A stretch of DNA of 64,000 nt from Mycolicibacterium fluoranthenivorans (GTDB taxonomy: Bacteria > Actinomycetota > Actinomycetes > Mycobacteriales > Mycobacteriaceae): contig NZ_JAANOW010000001.1 in assembly GCF_011758805.1 (NCBI RefSeq), positions 496,001 to 560,000 of the forward strand, in the 5' to 3' direction. A program made the position numbers and the translations under genes. Under the pieces are notes generated by a model, which saw only the letters and a list, made by a program, of their open reading frames with translations, had not been told where the DNA came from and made no database searches. This document shows positions 1-10,994 of the stretch, in pieces; the first letter of the stretch is position 1, and the number at the start of each line of letters is the position of its first letter.

Positions 1-702
1 TGCCCGCCGGCTGAGACTGACCGATTCCAGCTGTGTGAGCATCCTGCGCCAGCCGGCCAATCCGGTGTCGAGGGGTTTGCCCCGCACCGCGTTGAACCGG
101 GACAACAGCCGGACGCCGATGCCGTCGATCTGTTGCGGATTGGCTGCGACGGTCTGCGCCAGCACCAGCAGCGCGACGAACCCGCCCAAGGTGAAGATCA
201 GGGACAGCGGGTTCTTGCTGGCGCCGAGCAGGAATGCCCCGCCCAGGCCGAGCAGTGCCAGGCCGACCACCTGAAGCACCCCGGACATCACCAGCTGCCA
301 CGAGGCCACCATCGGTGACGCGCCCCAGATCCGCTGCTGGCGGTAGACGAAGGTGGCCGACAGCACCGGGCCGCCGGGCAGGGTCGTGGACAGCGCGTTA
401 CCCGCATAGAACGCGGCCTCGGACCGCCACTGCCTGACCTCCACACCGGCCGAACGCAGCAGGGTGCGCTGGATCTGGGCGAAACTGTGCATCGAGGCCA
501 TCGCCGCGGCGACGGCCGCCAGCACCCACCATCCGTTCGCCGACAGCAGGCTCTTCCACGCCTTGGCCAGCTGGTCCCAGACCAGGACCAGTTCCACGGT
601 CAGCACGATGACGGCGACTGCGAGGATGGCCCAGCGCACCCACCAGTACTTGCCGCGGCGACGGCCATCGGGTGGGGAGGCCTGGTGGTGGTCGCTGCTC
701 AT
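1..702 (-). CDS. Lysylphosphatidylglycerol synthase-type (UPF0104/YbhN) membrane protein, C-terminus outside window
   Basis: Only the first 234 codons are in the window; the gene runs off the left edge. The ATG at 702 starts a short polar head ([20 protein letters not shown]) followed by a first membrane helix at about residues 25-42 ([16 protein letters not shown]) and further hydrophobic segments near 55-70, 150-170 and 175-195. The motif [18 protein letters not shown] is typical of the lysylphosphatidylglycerol synthase transmembrane/flippase-like family. By position, divergent from an AI-2E transporter next to mmpL3, it matches M. tuberculosis Rv0204c, a conserved membrane protein of unknown substrate. 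The family assignment is reasonably sure and the function is not known. Confidence 0.75.
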   Translation of the reverse strand, partial: MSSDHHQASPPDGRRRGKYWWVRWAILAVAVIVLTVELVLVWDQLAKAWKSLLSANGWWVLAAVAAAMASMHSFAQIQRTLLRSAGVEVRQWRSEAAFYAGNALSTTLPGGPVLSATFVYRQQRIWGASPMVASWQLVMSGVLQVVGLALLGLGGAFLLGASKNPLSLIFTLGGFVALLVLAQTVAANPQQIDGIGVRLLSRFNAVRGKPLDTGLAGWRRMLTQLESVSLSRRA

Positions 703-784
703 CGGCGCGTCGTCATGCGACACGCCTCCAGGGTAACGGCCGATGTCATGCGGAAACGTGCGCCTGCGTGGCGCGCCGCGCCGT

Positions 785-790
785 TACGCT
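785..790 (+). promoter_or_regulatory. Predicted -10 hexamer (TACGCT) of a leaderless promoter
   Basis: TACGCT fits the mycobacterial TANNNT -10 consensus and lies 7 nt upstream of the ATG at 798. Transcription would therefore start at or next to the start codon, and no ribosome-binding site is visible. It sits in the 95-bp divergent gap between the two membrane-protein genes. Confidence 0.5.
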
Positions 791-797
791 ACCGGGC

Positions 798-1964
798 ATG
801 ACCCGCTCCCCTGGTGTACTCACCGCCGATCCGCTCGCCGACGAGTCGGTGAGCCCCGTGATCCGCAAGGCGGCTGCCTGGTCCTGGCGGTTGCTGGTCA
901 TCGGTGCGGCGGTGATGGCGGCGCTGTGGGTGATGACGCACCTCGAGCTCATCTTCGTGCCTGTGGCATTGGCGGCCATGATGGCCGCGCTGCTGATGCC
1001 TGCGGTCGACCTCCTGCACACGCGCCGGGTGCCGCGCGGGGCGGCGGTGGCGGGGGTGATCCTCGGCGCGATCGCCGTCGTCGGCGGCATCCTGACCTTC
1101 GTGGTGAGTCAATTCATCAGTGGCGCACCGGATCTCGTCGAGCAGGTGACGCGCAGTATCGACGGGTTGCGGGTCTGGCTGGTGGAGGGGCCCGCGCATC
1201 TGAGCAAGGATCAGATCGACCACGCCGGCGACTCGGTCATCACCGCGCTGCGGGAGAACCAGGCCAAGCTGACCAGCGGGGCGCTGTCCACCGCGGGCAC
1301 CATCACCGAGATCGTGACCGGTGCCCTGCTGGTGCTGTTCACCCTGATCTTCCTGCTCAACGGCGGTCGCGACATCTTCGCCTTCATCACCAGGATCTTC
1401 CCGACGACGGTGCGCGACCGGGTCCGGGACGCCGGGCGGGCCGGGTTTCGTTCGCTGATCGGCTACGTGCGGGCGACCTGCCTGGTGGCCCTTGTCGATG
1501 CGATCGGTATCGGTACCGGCCTGGCGATCATGGGGGTGCCGCTGGCGCTACCGCTGGCCTCGCTGGTGTTCCTCGGTGCGTTCATCCCGCTCGTGGGTGC
1601 GGTGCTCACCGGCGGGATCGCCGTCGTCGTCGCGCTCATCGCCAAGGGCTGGGTGTACGCCTTGATCACGCTGGGCCTCATCATCGCCGTACAGCAGCTG
1701 GAAGCGCATGTGCTGCAACCGATCGTGATGGGTCGCGCGGTGTCGCTGCATCCCCTGGCCGTGGTGCTGGCCATCGCCGGGGGCGGTGTGCTGGCCGGCA
1801 TCGTCGGCGCCCTGCTCGCGGTGCCGGCACTGGCGGTCACCAACAGCGCGGTGCGGGTGCTGCTGGCACCGGATCCGGACGCCGAGGAAGCCCTGCTGGC
1901 CGCCGAATCGGGTGCGGGGCCGGACCCCGACCCCGATCCTGGGGCCGGGGACGAGTCCGGTTAG
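798..1964 (+). CDS. AI-2E family transporter (Rv0205-like, PerM superfamily)
   Basis: The product is a 388-residue polytopic membrane protein of the AI-2E/PerM exporter superfamily. The ATG at 798 is preferred because the upstream reading contains no family sequence and a -10 hexamer lies 7 nt before it. Two hydrophobic helices occur near residues 25-60, a large soluble loop at about 95-165, and a C-terminal membrane bundle with [18 protein letters not shown] and the family motif [19 protein letters not shown] at about 290-320. The tail is rich in Asp, Pro and Gly. The last 4 bases overlap the convergent stop of mmpL3. The M. tuberculosis counterpart is Rv0205; its substrate is unknown. Confidence 0.85.
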   Translation: MTRSPGVLTADPLADESVSPVIRKAAAWSWRLLVIGAAVMAALWVMTHLELIFVPVALAAMMAALLMPAVDLLHTRRVPRGAAVAGVILGAIAVVGGILTFVVSQFISGAPDLVEQVTRSIDGLRVWLVEGPAHLSKDQIDHAGDSVITALRENQAKLTSGALSTAGTITEIVTGALLVLFTLIFLLNGGRDIFAFITRIFPTTVRDRVRDAGRAGFRSLIGYVRATCLVALVDAIGIGTGLAIMGVPLALPLASLVFLGAFIPLVGAVLTGGIAVVVALIAKGWVYALITLGLIIAVQQLEAHVLQPIVMGRAVSLHPLAVVLAIAGGGVLAGIVGALLAVPALAVTNSAVRVLLAPDPDAEEALLAAESGAGPDPDPDPGAGDESG

Positions 1965-4906
1965 AGCCTGCCCTCGCGCCGCAGCAGGTCGGCGGCGCTG
2001 AGCCCGCCACTGCGACGGGTCGGTGCATCGTCGCCGGTTTCGGCTTTGTCGCGCACCTTGGAGGTGTCCAACTTCTCGGTGGCCGGGTCGGCGTCACGCT
2101 GGGCGGGGATGGCGGTCGTCGGTGCGTTGCCACCCGGATCGCCCATCGCGACCGTCGGTTGTGCCGACGGGCGCGCCGGTGGCGGGGGTGAAGTATTCCC
2201 GCTGAGCTGTCTTCCCGGGTCGCTTCGCTCCTGCCCGCCGCTGCGAAGATCACCCAGCCAGGATTCGATCTCTCGCTTGTCGCGCGGCTCACCCCGGCGG
2301 GCCCGATCGGCCGGCGCCTGGGTACCGGCGGAGTTGACCGCGTTACGCGCCGCGTCGATCGCCACGGTGGCGGGCGACTCGGGCTGCGCGGCGAACCGCG
2401 TCGTCGGCGGCTCGGGCGCGGCGGGCGCGGTGGTCGGAATCCGGGTGGTGCCCGCGGCCGACGGTCCGGCCGGGCGCACCGGAGGTCGTCCGCCCGCCGG
2501 TGGTGCGGGCGGTGCGGCCGGATGGGTGGGATCGTGGGCGGGCAGGGCCGGCAGCGGTGCGCCGACCCCGACCAGAGCGGCCGGGTCGGCTGCGGGCTCG
2601 CCGGAATCCCGGACCGTCGGGCGCTTGCGCTCGTCGGGCAGTTCGACCTCGCCGAGCCCGATCCGCTGCTGGACCCGCTTCATCCATTGCGGGGCCCACC
2701 AGCAGTCGTCGCCCAGCAGCTTCATGATCGCCGGCACCAGGAACATCCGGATGACGGTGGCGTCCAGCAGCAGCGCGATGAGCAGGCCGAAGGCCAGGTA
2801 CTTCATCACCACCAGATCGGAGAACGCGAACGCGGCGACGACCACGGCCAGCACCAGCGCGGCGCCGGTGATGAGCCGGCCGGTGGTGGCGGTGCCGATC
2901 CGAATGGCCTCCGCGGTGGACAGGCCGCGTTCGCGGGCCTCGACCATCCGGGACACCAGGAAGACCTCGTAGTCGGTGGACAGGCCCCAGATGACCGCGA
3001 TGATCAGGCCGATCATCGGCGCCAGGAGGGGCTGTGGCGTGTAGTTGAACAAGCCCGAACCGTGGCCGCCCTCGACGAACATCCAGGTCAGGATGCCCAT
3101 CGTGGACCCCAGGGTCAGGGCGCTCATCAAAGCCGCCTTGATCGGCAGCACGATCGAACCGAACGCCAGGAACATCAGGATGGTCGTCGTGATCACCAGG
3201 ATCACCGCGATCAGCGGCAGTTTGTCGAACAGGGTGGTGATGCTGTCCTGTGCCAGCGCGGACGTGCCGCCCACCAGCACCGTGGTGCCGCGAGGTGGCG
3301 TCAGCGCCCGCAGTTCCTCGATCTTCTTGGGGGCGTCACCGCTGTTCACCAGACCGTTCTGCAGTACCCGCACCGACGGGTCCTTGGACCCGCCCTCCTG
3401 CACCGAGCGTTCCTGCCACATCTTCGACGGGTTGTCGGTGCCGGAGAAACCGGACACCGTCTGGGCCTCGGACCGCAGCGTGGCCAGTTGCTGATCGGTC
3501 ACCGGCTCGCCGTTGTCGCTACGGATCACCAGGGTCAGCGGTTCGGTACGGAAACCGGAGAACTCTTTGTCGAACTGTTCCTGGGCACTACGCACCGGGT
3601 TGTCCGGCGGCAGGTACTTCTCGCTGAGGCCACCCAGCGCGAGCTGCCCGATGGGAATGACCAGCAGGATCATCAGGACGAGGATGGGGGCGGCGAACGC
3701 GATGGGCCGCTTCATCACCATATTGACCAGCCGGCCCCAGAAGCCCTTCTCGACCTCTTCGCGGGTCTTGGTCTTCTGGGTCTTCTCGATGAACCAGTCG
3801 ATGATCTTGCGGGAGAACGGCCAGTTCGCCAGGAACGGCACCCGCAGCAGGGTGCGCACGCCGAGGGCGTCGACATTGGTGCCGAGGATGCCGAGTACGG
3901 CGGGCAGCACGCTGATCGACAGCAACGCGGCCAGCAGCACCGACGCGATGACCGCGTACGTGATGGATTTCAGGAAGCCGAGCGGGATGAGCAGCAGCGG
4001 CAGGATGGAGGCGACGATGATCACCGCGGAGAACGCGACCGTGCGGCCCGAGGTCATCACCGATCTTCGAACCGCGGCCTCGACGTCATAGCCTTCGGCC
4101 AGTTCCTCCCGGAATCGGCTGACGATGAACAGCCCGTAGTCGATGGCGATACCGAAGCCCATCATCGTCACCACGGGTTGCGCGAAATAGTGCACGGGCC
4201 CGAACTCGGCGGTGAACCGCAGGATGCCCAGCGCACCACCGATGGTCAGGCCGCCGATGATGGCGGGCAGGGCCGCGGCGACGGCGCCACCGAACACGAA
4301 GAACAGCACCACGGCCACCAGCGGGATGATGACGACCTCGGCTCGTTGCTGGTCGGTGCCGATGGTGCCGGTCAGTTCGCTGGCCAGCGGATTCAGGCCG
4401 GCGAGTTTGATATCGCCGCCGTTGATCTTCTCGAGGTCGGGCTGAACGGTCTGGTAGTTCTTCAGGATGGTGTCGTCGTCATCGCCCTTGAGCGGGATGC
4501 TGACGAAGGTGTGCCGCAGATCCTGCGTCTTCATCTGGCTGACGGTCGGATCGGTGGTGTCGGGGGCCTTCAGCCAGCCCACCCAACCGACGATCTGATC
4601 GGGATGGTCCTTGACCACCTGGTCCAGCTCACCGACGACCTTCTTCTGCCAGTCCTTGTCGGTGACCTTCTTGTCATCGGGCGGCGTCAGGATCGCGACG
4701 ACGTGGCTGGTGCGGTCCCGGCCGTACACCTCGTCGCTGAGCAGCGACGCTCGCACCGACTCGCTGCCCTCGTTGTAGAAACCGCTCTGGGTGACATGCT
4801 GACCGAGGCTCGCCCCGAACACGCCGCCACCAAGGCACAGTGCGACCATGACACCGATCACTATGTATCGGAATCGGTACACCGTTCGACCCCACCAGGC
4901 GAACAC
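1961..4906 (-). CDS. mmpL3: MmpL3, trehalose monomycolate exporter (RND family)
   Basis: A 981-residue RND-type transporter of the inner membrane that flips or exports trehalose monomycolate for mycolic-acid outer membrane assembly; it is essential in mycobacteria. The N-terminus [18 protein letters not shown] is nearly invariant for MmpL3. The two proton-relay Asp-Tyr pairs are visible at D256/Y257 (GIAIDYGLF) and D645/Y646 ([10 protein letters not shown]). The periplasmic porter domains are at about 35-190 and 420-560, with twelve membrane helices. The cytoplasmic tail after about residue 735 is Pro- and Ala-rich and variable. The length fits the family (944 in M. tuberculosis). Its neighbours are conserved with M. 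tuberculosis Rv0204c-Rv0208c. Confidence 0.98.
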   Translation of the reverse strand: MFAWWGRTVYRFRYIVIGVMVALCLGGGVFGASLGQHVTQSGFYNEGSESVRASLLSDEVYGRDRTSHVVAILTPPDDKKVTDKDWQKKVVGELDQVVKDHPDQIVGWVGWLKAPDTTDPTVSQMKTQDLRHTFVSIPLKGDDDDTILKNYQTVQPDLEKINGGDIKLAGLNPLASELTGTIGTDQQRAEVVIIPLVAVVLFFVFGGAVAAALPAIIGGLTIGGALGILRFTAEFGPVHYFAQPVVTMMGFGIAIDYGLFIVSRFREELAEGYDVEAAVRRSVMTSGRTVAFSAVIIVASILPLLLIPLGFLKSITYAVIASVLLAALLSISVLPAVLGILGTNVDALGVRTLLRVPFLANWPFSRKIIDWFIEKTQKTKTREEVEKGFWGRLVNMVMKRPIAFAAPILVLMILLVIPIGQLALGGLSEKYLPPDNPVRSAQEQFDKEFSGFRTEPLTLVIRSDNGEPVTDQQLATLRSEAQTVSGFSGTDNPSKMWQERSVQEGGSKDPSVRVLQNGLVNSGDAPKKIEELRALTPPRGTTVLVGGTSALAQDSITTLFDKLPLIAVILVITTTILMFLAFGSIVLPIKAALMSALTLGSTMGILTWMFVEGGHGSGLFNYTPQPLLAPMIGLIIAVIWGLSTDYEVFLVSRMVEARERGLSTAEAIRIGTATTGRLITGAALVLAVVVAAFAFSDLVVMKYLAFGLLIALLLDATVIRMFLVPAIMKLLGDDCWWAPQWMKRVQQRIGLGEVELPDERKRPTVRDSGEPAADPAALVGVGAPLPALPAHDPTHPAAPPAPPAGGRPPVRPAGPSAAGTTRIPTTAPAAPEPPTTRFAAQPESPATVAIDAARNAVNSAGTQAPADRARRGEPRDKREIESWLGDLRSGGQERSDPGRQLSGNTSPPPPARPSAQPTVAMGDPGGNAPTTAIPAQRDADPATEKLDTSKVRDKAETGDDAPTRRSGGLSAADLLRREGRL

Positions 4907-4961
4907 GTCAGCTCCTTAATATGTTCTGGTCACGCTGCGCGCGCATTATCGCTTCTGTTGT

Positions 4962-5714
4962 CTATAAGCGCGAGGTCAGAAGCGCCGACAGCGGCCGGAA
5001 GGGCTGCAGCCAAGCGCCCTGCTCGGGCAGCGAATCAAGGCCGATTCGCGGTAACGGCTCCCGGAAGACACCTGCGATGTCCTCCAGGTCGACGAACTCC
5101 AAGGTATCCGACGCTAACGCCCAACTGGCATGTTCGCGAAATCCCAGCACCTGCACCGGAACGCCGTCGTGCGCGATCTCCTCGAGCGGCGCGCGGAACG
5201 CCTGACCGTCGGCCGACGCCACGACCAGACCCGCCAGACCTTCGCCCCGGCGGAGCGCGATGTGGTCGAGCATGTCGCTGTCGACGTCGCTGTCGTCATC
5301 GACTTTGGGCTTCGCGAAGACCGCAAAGCCCACGTTACGCAGCGCCTCCACCCACGGGCGAACGACATCGGCGCTACCAGGGGCGATATTGGTGAAGACG
5401 GTGGCTTCCGGCTCGAGGTGGGCCTCCAACGAGCCCAGCGGTGCGTCCTCGGCGCTGCCGGTGGCCGCGACCGCCGAGATATCGGCGGTGCGTTGCAGCA
5501 GCCACCGCCCCAGCGCGTCGAAGCGCGGCCGGTGCGCGGCCGTCGGGCGGCCACCGAGGATCGAGCCCAGTCCCATGTCCAGGTTGGGCGCGTCCCAGAC
5601 CAGCAGCACCTTCCTGATCGCCGGCGACTGTGCCTCGTCGGCGGGGGCCGCCAGCTCCGGCACCTCGGTGGTGTCGGAGGTCGCGCTCATCGGCTGCTCG
5701 TCGGTAGCTGTCAT
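4962..5714 (-). CDS. NYN domain-containing protein (Rv0207c-like putative RNase)
   Basis: A 250-residue protein starting at the ATG at 5714, 4 nt after the trmB stop, so probably co-transcribed with trmB. After a low-complexity head, the sequence VLLVWDAPNLDMGLGSILGG (about residues 35-55) is the first acidic strand of a NYN (PIN-like) domain. Further acidic positions lie in DDDSDVDSDMLDHIAL and GLAGLVVASADGQAF. NYN domains are usually metal-dependent ribonucleases, but no substrate is known for this mycobacterial family. It corresponds by order to Rv0207c, between trmB and mmpL3. Confidence 0.85.
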   Translation of the reverse strand: MTATDEQPMSATSDTTEVPELAAPADEAQSPAIRKVLLVWDAPNLDMGLGSILGGRPTAAHRPRFDALGRWLLQRTADISAVAATGSAEDAPLGSLEAHLEPEATVFTNIAPGSADVVRPWVEALRNVGFAVFAKPKVDDDSDVDSDMLDHIALRRGEGLAGLVVASADGQAFRAPLEEIAHDGVPVQVLGFREHASWALASDTLEFVDLEDIAGVFREPLPRIGLDSLPEQGAWLQPFRPLSALLTSRL

Positions 5715-5718
5715 TCGC

Positions 5719-6540
5719 TCACTCCACCCGCGCCCAGACCAGCTCGGCGATATCGCGCCCGGCCTCCAGGCCCTTTCCTTCGTACTTGGTCTCGGGCCGC
5801 CGCACCGAAATCGGCAGCCGGCTGTCTGCGGATACCCGCTGCAGCAGTGGTTCAGCGTCACCCACTTCGACGATCTGCTCGGCGTAGCCGGCGTGGTCGG
5901 TGGCGGCGTGCAGGATTCCGCCGGGCACCAGGCGGTCGGCGATGAGCGCCACGGTCTCGGGTTGCAGCAGCCGGCGTTTGTGGTGCCGGGCCTTCGGCCA
6001 AGGATCGGGGAAGAAGACCCGTACGCCGGTCAGCGAGGCCGTGCCGAAGAAGTGTTCGAGCACGTCCAGGCCGTCACCGCGGATCAACCGGATGTTCGTC
6101 ACGGGGTGGTCCGTCTTGGCGGTGCGGTCGATCGCCCCGAGCAGCTGCGCCAGCCCGCGCCGGTAGACCTCCACGGCCACCACGTCCAGGTGCGGTTCGT
6201 CGATGGCCATGGCCAGCGTCGAGATGCCGGTGCCGCAGCCGATCTCCAGGACCACCGGGGCCTGACGGCCGAACCACTGCGGGAGGTCGCGGGGCAGCGG
6301 ACGCCCGGTGGTGTCGCGGGCCTCGGCGCCGAGCTCGGGCCAACGCCGCTCCCACAGCTCCTGCTGACCGCCGGACAGGGTGGACCGCCGGTTCCTGAAG
6401 CTGCTGACCCGCCGGGCATGGTGCGTGATCGGCACACCGTCCTGGGCGCCGTTCGCTGCGCTCAGGCCCGCGGTACCCGAATCCGGCAGCTCACGACCGG
6501 CTTCCTCGCGCTGGGCATGCATCGGTCCATCGTCGCTCAT
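5719..6540 (-). CDS. trmB: tRNA (guanine-N7-)-methyltransferase TrmB
   Basis: SAM-dependent enzyme making m7G46 in the tRNA variable loop. The SAM-binding motif VVLEIGCGTGISTLAMA and the diagnostic TrmB motif RVFFPDPWPKARHHKRRLLQ are both present. The ATG at 6540 gives 273 residues, close to the family length. An upstream in-frame ATG at 6615 would add 25 residues of unrelated sequence and is less likely. The N-terminal 35 residues are low complexity before the NRRSTLSGGQQELWERRWPE core. The next gene begins 4 nt after the stop. Confidence 0.93.
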   Translation of the reverse strand: MSDDGPMHAQREEAGRELPDSGTAGLSAANGAQDGVPITHHARRVSSFRNRRSTLSGGQQELWERRWPELGAEARDTTGRPLPRDLPQWFGRQAPVVLEIGCGTGISTLAMAIDEPHLDVVAVEVYRRGLAQLLGAIDRTAKTDHPVTNIRLIRGDGLDVLEHFFGTASLTGVRVFFPDPWPKARHHKRRLLQPETVALIADRLVPGGILHAATDHAGYAEQIVEVGDAEPLLQRVSADSRLPISVRRPETKYEGKGLEAGRDIAELVWARVE

Positions 6541-6711
6541 CACACCCGATCTACCCGCATCGTGGTGCAGATTGATACCCAACAGTTGCCTGGAACACCG
6601 TGTGCGAAAAAACACCGTTCACGACCACCTCGCCGCAGTGTCACCATTTGATGTGGGGATTGGTGTCAGTGCGACGCATGAGGTGAGGAGCCGGTCATTT
6701 TCGCCGAGGAG

Positions 6712-7584
6712 TTGGCGGCTTTCGCCGCACGGACCGGCGATGCCCGCCTGGCTCCGATCCTGCGGCGGCTGACCCGGCCCATCACGGTCCGTGTCACCGG
6801 CCGACCGGGGACCGGACGCGCCACGGTCGCCGCCGCGCTCGGCGGTGCCGGTTGGACCGTGCTGAACCCACCCGGACCCGATACCGGCGATGTCACCGTC
6901 CTGGTGGTCGCCGAGACCGTCAAACCCGAGGACCCGGCAAGCCGGGCGGCGCTGGTGGTGCTCAACAAGATGGATCTGCTCGGCGCGGCGGCGCCTGGGC
7001 AGGTCGGCGAGATCCGCCGCCGCACCGGCCGTCCGACGGTGCCGCTGAACGCCCTGTTGGCCACCGCCGTGCTGGACGATTCCCTGGTCGGCGCCCTGCA
7101 GGTGCGGGCCCTCGACCAACCCGGCCGCGGGTCGACCGTCGATGCCGCCCTCGCGGATCGGCTGCTCGCCACCCTGGACCGGTTCGGCATCGTCGCGCTG
7201 ACCCACGCGCTGCGGGCGGGCGCGGACCCGTCCGCGCTGCCGGGCCTGATCCGTGAACTCAGCGGCCTCGACGAGGTCCTCACCGCCCTCACCGCGGCGG
7301 CGGCGCCGGTCCGGTACGGGCGCATCGAGACGGCCCTGACCGAACTGCGGGCGTTGGCGGTGTACTCCGGCGACGTCGCGCTGTGGGATCTGCTCGCGTG
7401 TGACGCGGTGGTGCTCGCGGTGATGTCGGCCGCGACCGATGTCCTGCGCGCCGACGGGTTACCCGTCGGCGGCGCCGATGCGGTGCGGTGGAGCCGGTAC
7501 GGCCGCGGACCGGTGAACGCCCTGCACCGCCGGTGCGCGCATGCCCTCACCCGGGGAGCTCTGCGGCTGGCGGAGCGGGCATGA
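6712..7584 (+). CDS. GTPase-like protein with degenerate P-loop (Rv0209-like), first of a pair
   Basis: About 290 residues. VRVTGRPGTGRATVAAAL (about residues 25-42) resembles a P-loop in which the usual GK[ST] is GRAT, and VVLNKMDLLGA is a clear NKxD guanine-specificity motif. This suggests a dynamin- or Era-like G-domain with altered phosphate binding. The start is uncertain. The TTG at 6712 has GAGGAG directly against it, which is too close. An ATT codon at 6697 in the same frame has GAGGAG 6 nt upstream and would add the residues (I)FAEE. The ATG of the next gene overlaps this stop (ATGA), so the two are almost certainly one translational unit. It corresponds to Rv0209; function unknown. 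Confidence 0.75.
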   Translation: MAAFAARTGDARLAPILRRLTRPITVRVTGRPGTGRATVAAALGGAGWTVLNPPGPDTGDVTVLVVAETVKPEDPASRAALVVLNKMDLLGAAAPGQVGEIRRRTGRPTVPLNALLATAVLDDSLVGALQVRALDQPGRGSTVDAALADRLLATLDRFGIVALTHALRAGADPSALPGLIRELSGLDEVLTALTAAAAPVRYGRIETALTELRALAVYSGDVALWDLLACDAVVLAVMSAATDVLRADGLPVGGADAVRWSRYGRGPVNALHRRCAHALTRGALRLAERA

Positions 7585-8984
7585 GCCCCGAGACCGCACC
7601 CGAGACGGTGCCCGCCGGTGTCGACCCGCCGGGCGTGGCGCGCCGCGATGTCGTCGCGGTGGTCGGGCCGTGGCTGGCGGGGGTGTCCGCCCTGGCCGAG
7701 GCGCTGCGGGCCAGAGTTCCGGGGCGAGCCTTCGTCGAAGCCGCCGACCTGGCTCCCGACCATGCGCCGGTCGCCGTCGTGTTCGCGGTATCCGCGGTGG
7801 CGCCGCTGGCCGAGTCGGACGCAGCGCTACTGGATACGGCCGCGCGCAACACCGACCTGCTGATCGGTGCCGTCACCAAGATCGATGTGCACCGGGCCTG
7901 GCACCAGGTGCTGGCCACCGACCGGGAGATGCTCGCCGCCCGATCGCCGCGGTATGCGCAGATGCCGTGGGTCGGCGTGGCGGCCGCGCCGCAGGACGGC
8001 GAGCCTGCGCTCGACGAGCTGGTCGAGGTGTTGGCCGCGAAGCTGGCAGAAGACACCGTGGATCGCCGAAATGAATTGCGTGCGTGGGAAACTCATCTGA
8101 CCGGGCGGATCGGCGCGCTGAGCGCCGGGCGGCGGCCGGACGGCCGCGCGGCATTGCTCGCCGCCGAACGTGAAGAGTTGACGCGGTCCCGGCGGCTGGC
8201 CCGTTCCGAACGCCACATCGCCCTGCGGAGTCAGGTGCAGCAGGCGCGGGTGCAGTTGGCGTATTACGCCAGGAATCGGTGCGCCTCGGTGCGCGCCGAG
8301 CTCTCCGAGGACGTCGCGGAGTGGAACGGCAGGAGAGCCGACCGGCTGGTGTCCTATGTGCACCGGCGGTCGGCCGAGGTGATGCGGGAGGTCGACGACG
8401 GCATCACCGAGCACCTCGCGGATGTCGCCGCCGAACTCGGCCTGTCAGTTCCCCAGGTGCCTGCGCCGGATCCGCTACCGGATCCCGGTGTGCCGGGGCT
8501 GCGGTCCAGGACGCTGGAGACGCGGCTGATGATGCTGCTCGGCGCGGGATTCGGACTGGGCGCCGCGTTCGCGGTGAGCCGGCTGTTCGCGGGCCTGGCA
8601 CCCGGTCTGGCCGCATCGGGTGTGGTGATCGGCGCGCTGGCCGGACTGCTGCTCAGTGTGTGGGTGGTCGGCATCCGCAGCGTGCTGCACGACCGTGCGG
8701 TGGTGGACCGCTGGGTCACCGAGGTCACCGCGAGGCTGCGGGAAGCGGCCGAGCAGCGGGTCGCCGGCCGGGTTCTGGTTGCAGAAGTCCAGTTCACCGG
8801 TGAAAATGCGGCCTGGGACGAGCGGCAGGCCGCCGAACTCTCCCGGCGGCTGGCGGAGATCGACGCCGACCTGCGGGATATCGCGGTGGTCACCGCGCGA
8901 TCGGCCGCCGAAGGCCAGCGGGAATTGTCTCGGCTGCGCGCCGCGCTGAGGGCGGTGTGTGCGGAGCTGCACAGCGGGTATTGA
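7581..8984 (+). CDS. Dynamin-like GTPase-related membrane protein (Rv0210-like), second of a pair
   Basis: A 467-residue protein whose ATG overlaps the preceding stop by 4 nt. VVAVVGPWLAGVSALAEALRARV near the N-terminus is in P-loop position but lacks the GK[ST] signature. GAVTKIDVHRAWHQVL provides a TKxD-type specificity motif. A charged, Arg-rich helical middle is followed by two adjacent membrane helices at about 310-370 (LMMLLGAGFGLGAAFAVSRL and GVVIGALAGLLLSVWVVGI), then a helical tail. G-domain, helical stalk and paired membrane anchor together resemble bacterial dynamin-like proteins that act as heteromeric pairs. Membrane remodelling is an inference from architecture only. Confidence 0.7.
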   Translation: MSPETAPETVPAGVDPPGVARRDVVAVVGPWLAGVSALAEALRARVPGRAFVEAADLAPDHAPVAVVFAVSAVAPLAESDAALLDTAARNTDLLIGAVTKIDVHRAWHQVLATDREMLAARSPRYAQMPWVGVAAAPQDGEPALDELVEVLAAKLAEDTVDRRNELRAWETHLTGRIGALSAGRRPDGRAALLAAEREELTRSRRLARSERHIALRSQVQQARVQLAYYARNRCASVRAELSEDVAEWNGRRADRLVSYVHRRSAEVMREVDDGITEHLADVAAELGLSVPQVPAPDPLPDPGVPGLRSRTLETRLMMLLGAGFGLGAAFAVSRLFAGLAPGLAASGVVIGALAGLLLSVWVVGIRSVLHDRAVVDRWVTEVTARLREAAEQRVAGRVLVAEVQFTGENAAWDERQAAELSRRLAEIDADLRDIAVVTARSAAEGQRELSRLRAALRAVCAELHSGY

Positions 8985-9148
8985 ACGGTTCTGGCGTTCT
9001 GGGGTTTCTGAATCGTTCTTGTGAGTGATCGGACATTGTCCCGATTCACTACGCGTATGTCACGGGAGTTAACCTCTCCATAGGGACGATCGTGACCTAC
9101 CAGTTATCGCCAATGCTACTGGCGCGTAACCTACGCAGGAGATATTAG

Positions 9149-10978
9149 ATGACTTCAGCGACCATTCCCGGTCTCGACACTGCACCGACCAAACATCAGG
9201 GGTTGTTGGCCTGGGTTCAGGAGGTCGCGGAGCTGACGCAGCCCGACCGGGTGGTTTTCGCCGACGGCTCCGAGGAGGAGTACGAGCGTCTCGCCGCGCA
9301 GCTGGTCGAGGTAGGTACCTTCCAGAAGCTCAATCCGGAGAAGCAGCCGAACTCCTACCTGGCGCTGTCCGACCCGTCCGACGTCGCCCGCGTCGAATCC
9401 CGCACGTTCATCTGTTCCGAGCGCGAGGTCGACGCCGGCCCCACCAACAACTGGATGGCGCCCGCCGAGATGCGGTCACTGATGACCGATCTGTACCGCG
9501 GCAGCATGCGCGGCCGGACCATGTGGGTCGTCCCGTTCTGCATGGGCCCCCTGGACGCCGAGGATCCCAAGCTCGGTGTCGAGATCACCGACTCGGAGTA
9601 CGTGGTGGTCTCGATGCGCACAATGACCCGGATGGGGCAGGCCGCGCTGGACAAGATGGGCGACGACGGGTTCTTCGTCAAGGCACTGCACTCGATCGGC
9701 GCCCCGCTGGAGCCGGGTCAGAAGGACGTGCCCTGGCCCTGCAACGACACGAAGTACATCACCCACTTCCCGGAGACCCGGGAGATCTGGAGCTTCGGTT
9801 CCGGCTACGGCGGTAACGCGCTGCTGGGCAAGAAGTGCTACTCGCTGCGCATCGCGTCGGCGATGGCCCACGACGAGGGCTGGCTGGCCGAGCACATGCT
9901 GATCCTCAAGCTGATCAGCCCGGAGAACAAGGCGTACTTCATCGCCGCGGCGTTCCCGTCGGCGTGCGGTAAGACCAACCTCGCGATGCTGCAGCCCACC
10001 ATCCCGGGCTGGCGTGCCGAGACCGTCGGTGACGATATCGCGTGGATGCGGTTCGGCAAGGACGGCCGCCTCTACGCCGTCAACCCCGAATTCGGTTTCT
10101 TCGGCGTCGCACCCGGCACCAACTGGAGCAGCAACCCGAACGCGATGAAGACCATCGCGGCGGGCAACACCGTCTTCACCAACGTCGCCAAGACCGACGA
10201 CGGCGATGTGTGGTGGGAGGGGCTGGAGGGCGAGCCCGACCACCTGATCGACTGGAAGGGTCACGACTGGATCCTGCGTGAGACGGAAAGCAAGGCGGCG
10301 CACCCGAACTCGCGCTACTGCACCCCGATCTCGCAGTGCCCGACGCTGGCGCCGGAGTGGGACGACCCGCAGGGCGTGCCGATCTCGGCCATCCTGTTCG
10401 GTGGCCGTCGCAAGACCACTGTCCCGCTGATCACGCAGGCTCGCGACTGGCAGCACGGGGTGTTCATCGGCGCCACGCTGGGCTCTGAGCAGACCGCCGC
10501 CGCCGAGGGCAAGGTCGGCACCGTCCGCCGCGACCCGATGGCGATGCTGCCGTTCCTCGGCTACAACGTCGGCGACTACTTCCAGCATTGGATCAACATC
10601 GGCAAGAACGCCGACGAGTCCAAGATGCCCGCGGTGTTCTTCGTGAACTGGTTCCGCCGGGGCGACGACGGCCGGTTCCTGTGGCCCGGTTTCGGCGAGA
10701 ACAGCCGGGTGCTCAAGTGGGCCATCGAGCGTATCGAGCACACGGCCGAGGGCAAGAGCACGCCGATCGGTATCGTGCCGACCGCCGCTGATCTGGACCT
10801 CGAGGGTCTCGATGTGAAGGCCTCCGATGTCGACGAGGCGCTGGCCGTGAACGCCGATGAGTGGCGCGCCGAGCTGCCGCTGATCGAGGAGTGGTTCGAG
10901 TTCGTCGGCGAGAAGCTGCCCACCGCGATCTTGGACGAGTTCGACACGCTGAAGACGCGCTTGGCCGAGTCCGACTGA
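9149..10978 (+). CDS. pckG: Phosphoenolpyruvate carboxykinase (GTP)
   Basis: Converts oxaloacetate and GTP to phosphoenolpyruvate, CO2 and GDP; it is the gateway of gluconeogenesis from fatty acids and called pckA in M. tuberculosis (Rv0211). The product is 609 residues, the standard GTP-class length. The catalytic cysteine and P-loop are seen in [16 protein letters not shown] (C273), with family motifs [20 protein letters not shown] and [12 protein letters not shown]. The ATG at 9149 has AGGAG 7 nt upstream. A 164-bp leader region precedes it and a strong hairpin terminator follows, so it appears monocistronic. Confidence 0.98.
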   Translation: MTSATIPGLDTAPTKHQGLLAWVQEVAELTQPDRVVFADGSEEEYERLAAQLVEVGTFQKLNPEKQPNSYLALSDPSDVARVESRTFICSEREVDAGPTNNWMAPAEMRSLMTDLYRGSMRGRTMWVVPFCMGPLDAEDPKLGVEITDSEYVVVSMRTMTRMGQAALDKMGDDGFFVKALHSIGAPLEPGQKDVPWPCNDTKYITHFPETREIWSFGSGYGGNALLGKKCYSLRIASAMAHDEGWLAEHMLILKLISPENKAYFIAAAFPSACGKTNLAMLQPTIPGWRAETVGDDIAWMRFGKDGRLYAVNPEFGFFGVAPGTNWSSNPNAMKTIAAGNTVFTNVAKTDDGDVWWEGLEGEPDHLIDWKGHDWILRETESKAAHPNSRYCTPISQCPTLAPEWDDPQGVPISAILFGGRRKTTVPLITQARDWQHGVFIGATLGSEQTAAAEGKVGTVRRDPMAMLPFLGYNVGDYFQHWINIGKNADESKMPAVFFVNWFRRGDDGRFLWPGFGENSRVLKWAIERIEHTAEGKSTPIGIVPTAADLDLEGLDVKASDVDEALAVNADEWRAELPLIEEWFEFVGEKLPTAILDEFDTLKTRLAESD

Positions 10979-10994
10979 CCGTTTCGCAGCCACA

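Noticed and set aside
2522..5395. Very long open frame on the plus strand opposite mmpL3
   Set aside because: It is rich in His, Gln, Arg and Gly with no domain, and lies wholly antisense to the unmistakable mmpL3 and its neighbour. Such frames are a by-product of high GC third positions.
9105..9125. Small inverted repeat CGCCA...TGGCG upstream of pckG as an operator
   Set aside because: The arms are only 5 bp and such repeats are frequent by chance in this composition.
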